Below are positions 62,401 through 64,000 of a stretch of DNA of 64,000 nt, piece by piece. Source of the stretch: Jacaranda mimosifolia. Taxonomy: Eukaryota; Streptophyta; Magnoliopsida; Lamiales; Bignoniaceae. Below the pieces are notes generated by a model, which was not told the DNA's origin, did no database searches, and saw only the letters and a list, made by a program, of their open reading frames with translations. Position 1 is the stretch's first letter. Every line of letters starts with the position of its first letter. The position numbers and the translations under genes are program-made. The stretch is from positions 4,497,001-4,561,000 of the forward strand of contig CM032127.1 in assembly GCA_018894105.1 (NCBI GenBank), read 5' to 3'.

Positions 62401-63571
62401 AGATAGAAGCCATAGCATCATTAGTTGCATGACTGCATAGTTGTATTTTCAATTAATTTCTGAATAAGTTCCAAATATTTAAGAAGCCTCATCACCTAAG
62501 TTATTTCAAACTATTTCTGCTTGGATATTGCTAATTGCTTATTCAACTTTTTGGAATTCTCAAGCTAAAACATGATTTCCAAACATTGCTGATAGATACA
62601 GATATCGCATATGCATATGAGCATATCAGTGCAAATACAACCAACTTGGTTAAATATTAGAATGCTGGATAAGGATGAAGCATCATACAATTTGGATTTT
62701 AAAACATGTGCAAATCTATTCCATTGAGGAAGAAGGAAGTTTGTTCGAAAGAAAAGAATCATACCTTTTCCACTGCCAAGAAGTACTTCGGCTTTAGATG
62801 GCCCTTCCATTTTAGTTCGAACTTCAGCCCTCAGGTCTGAGTATGATTCAATAGTTCTTCTAAGGCCCTCCTGCAGATAAAAACATCAGTGAGGAAAATC
62901 ATCAAAAGAAATAATCATATATTGATATATGTACTAAAACATCTTATGAAGCCAAATTCTCCAAGATCACTCTATGTCAGTAAGCCTCAGGCAACAGCAT
63001 TTGCAGTACACTGTTGATAAAGTAAATTACATATCAAACAAAATCAAGGTTTATATGTGTGTTTTCTACTGTCCTGGACAAGGTTCGGACTTTCCTTCTG
63101 TAAGCAATGTATTTTAGAAACAACTAGAAAAATGCATTTGAGAAAACCTAATCGAAAAAGGTTCAGTTTATCTAATGAGCTCAACAAAATTACAGCATGT
63201 AACTGGATAAAGCATCATTCAAGTCCAATCAAGTCTAAACAATCAGATGGTATTAATTAAATAACACAAGAACATGATTGAAACTATAGAACACCACCTA
63301 GCAACCTATTGATATTAAAGTATTTTCTAGCAAAAAGAGATAGAGTTATCTCGTTGAGGGGCATATGTAGACCTGGAGTGGCACAATAGGTGTGTAGCCA
63401 AGAAGGTCGTTCGCTTTAGAACAATCAAAGGTTCTGGTGCGAGATAGAAGTCGTATTCTTGAAGGTGTCAACTGCGGCACCTTCATTCCATAAGGAGCTA
63501 AAAGTTTATATATCAACTCCACCATATGTGCAATTGGCATCATAACAAAGGCAGGAATCTTAATTTTTGGC
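59406..63571 (-). CDS. 3beta-hydroxysteroid dehydrogenase/decarboxylase with C-terminal reticulon domain, 3' part
   Basis: Seven exons on the minus strand: 63571-63373, 62870-62765, 61745-61571, 61361-61205, 59832-59766 and 59551-59406 make six visible coding exons of a longer gene whose 5' end lies beyond 64000. The first visible exon encodes PKIKIPAFVMMPIAHMVELIYKLL and LTPSRIRLLSRTRTFDCSKANDLLGYTPIVPLQ, the C-terminal part of a plant sterol-4alpha-carboxylate 3-dehydrogenase (SDR family). After EGLRRTIESYSDLRAEV comes a reticulon homology domain with paired hydrophobic stretches (TLIVILILVAFYFNFIATGY, VVLFLSFLSILGAVSLHNAFVIG), ending GSKKQQ. The enzyme removes the C4 carboxyl group during sterol synthesis, and the reticulon part anchors it in tubular ER. 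Correction to the opening words: six exons are visible, not seven. Confidence 0.9.
62098..62129. repeat. Alternating (CA)(CG)n(CA) tract in an intron
   Basis: About 30 bp of strictly alternating purine-pyrimidine sequence with nine central CG units, in the 1-kb intron between the exons at 62765 and 61745. It is a Z-DNA-prone tract and a strong CpG outlier for this window. Confidence 0.85.
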
Positions 63572-64000
63572 CTGCATACTACACAAGATCAGAAATAAAG
63601 ATAACATACATTGTTTATTACATAACTTTAATAACAAACAACCCTAAGCAGACTAGAGCACCTGAGAACAGGGTTACAGAGCATTGAGAATATACAGAAA
63701 AATAAAAATCATTGTGTCTCTTACTACCAAATGATTTACGCGAACAGCAGTTGCACATGGATGGTTTGGTTGAAGGTGTAATCAACACATGCATAAGAGT
63801 CGAGAATCAAATCCAACAAGGAACACAACAGGTAAAACACTGGTTAAAAAGTGAATTCAGTGATAAAACCAATATGTGTATTGTAAACCTCCAATACAAG
63901 GTTCTGTACTAGTCAAAACGTCCATTTCAAGATTGAAAGTGAGATGATCGGTGGCCCAAAAATATTTGCTAGTTTGATAGGTAATATAAGTTTCAATACT
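63572..64000 (-). other. Probable intron of the reticulon-type dehydrogenase gene
   Basis: The exon ending upstream must finish with AG to complete the Arg codon before PKIKIP. I could not find a matching exon with a GT donor in this stretch, so it appears to be intron that continues past the window edge. Confidence 0.5.

Overview
This is plant nuclear DNA from a core eudicot, probably a Lamiales-type asterid. It has AT-rich intergenic DNA, short plant-style exons with GT-AG introns, and many small transposons, microsatellites and LTR remnants. The placement rests on a GLOBOSA/PISTILLATA MADS-box gene whose reconstructed protein closely resembles Antirrhinum GLO. All gene models below were assembled by hand: exons were joined at splice sites and checked for phase and family motifs. 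No alignment or database search was run.

Layout: (1) 1-1247 (+), 3' end of an SR-rich CYP63/CYP95-type cyclophilin. (2) 1984-3033 (+), a small armadillo-repeat protein. (3) 3034-8128, AT-rich intergenic DNA with a 1.5 kb terminal-inverted-repeat element. (4) 8192-11760 (+), a nine-exon acyl-protein thioesterase-like hydrolase. (5) 13441-21305 (-), an eleven-exon TSO1/TCX-type CXC protein with one GC-AG intron and an E2F-type site upstream. (6) 21.6-35.3 kb, a tandem duplication carrying two G-type lectin S-receptor-like kinases. The left unit was later enlarged by two nested hAT-type elements with recognisable 8-bp target duplications. (7) 39198-39783 (+), a three-finger RanBP2-type zinc-finger protein, followed by a CACTA-like element and a solo LTR. 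(8) 46823-48954 (-), a GLOBOSA/PISTILLATA gene. (9) 51001-56124 (-), a two-BRCT protein whose second intron appears to be an AT-AC U12-type intron. (10) 59406-63571 (-), the 3' part of a sterol 3beta-HSD/decarboxylase fused to a reticulon domain; its 5' end lies beyond the window.

The genes do not form a pathway or cluster, apart from the receptor-kinase pair. The most informative features are structural: the AT-AC and GC-AG introns, both required by reading frame; the nested hAT insertions, which can be ordered in time from their target duplications; and the tandem duplication, whose junctions can be placed to within a few tens of bases. I found no convincing sign of an undescribed multi-gene system.
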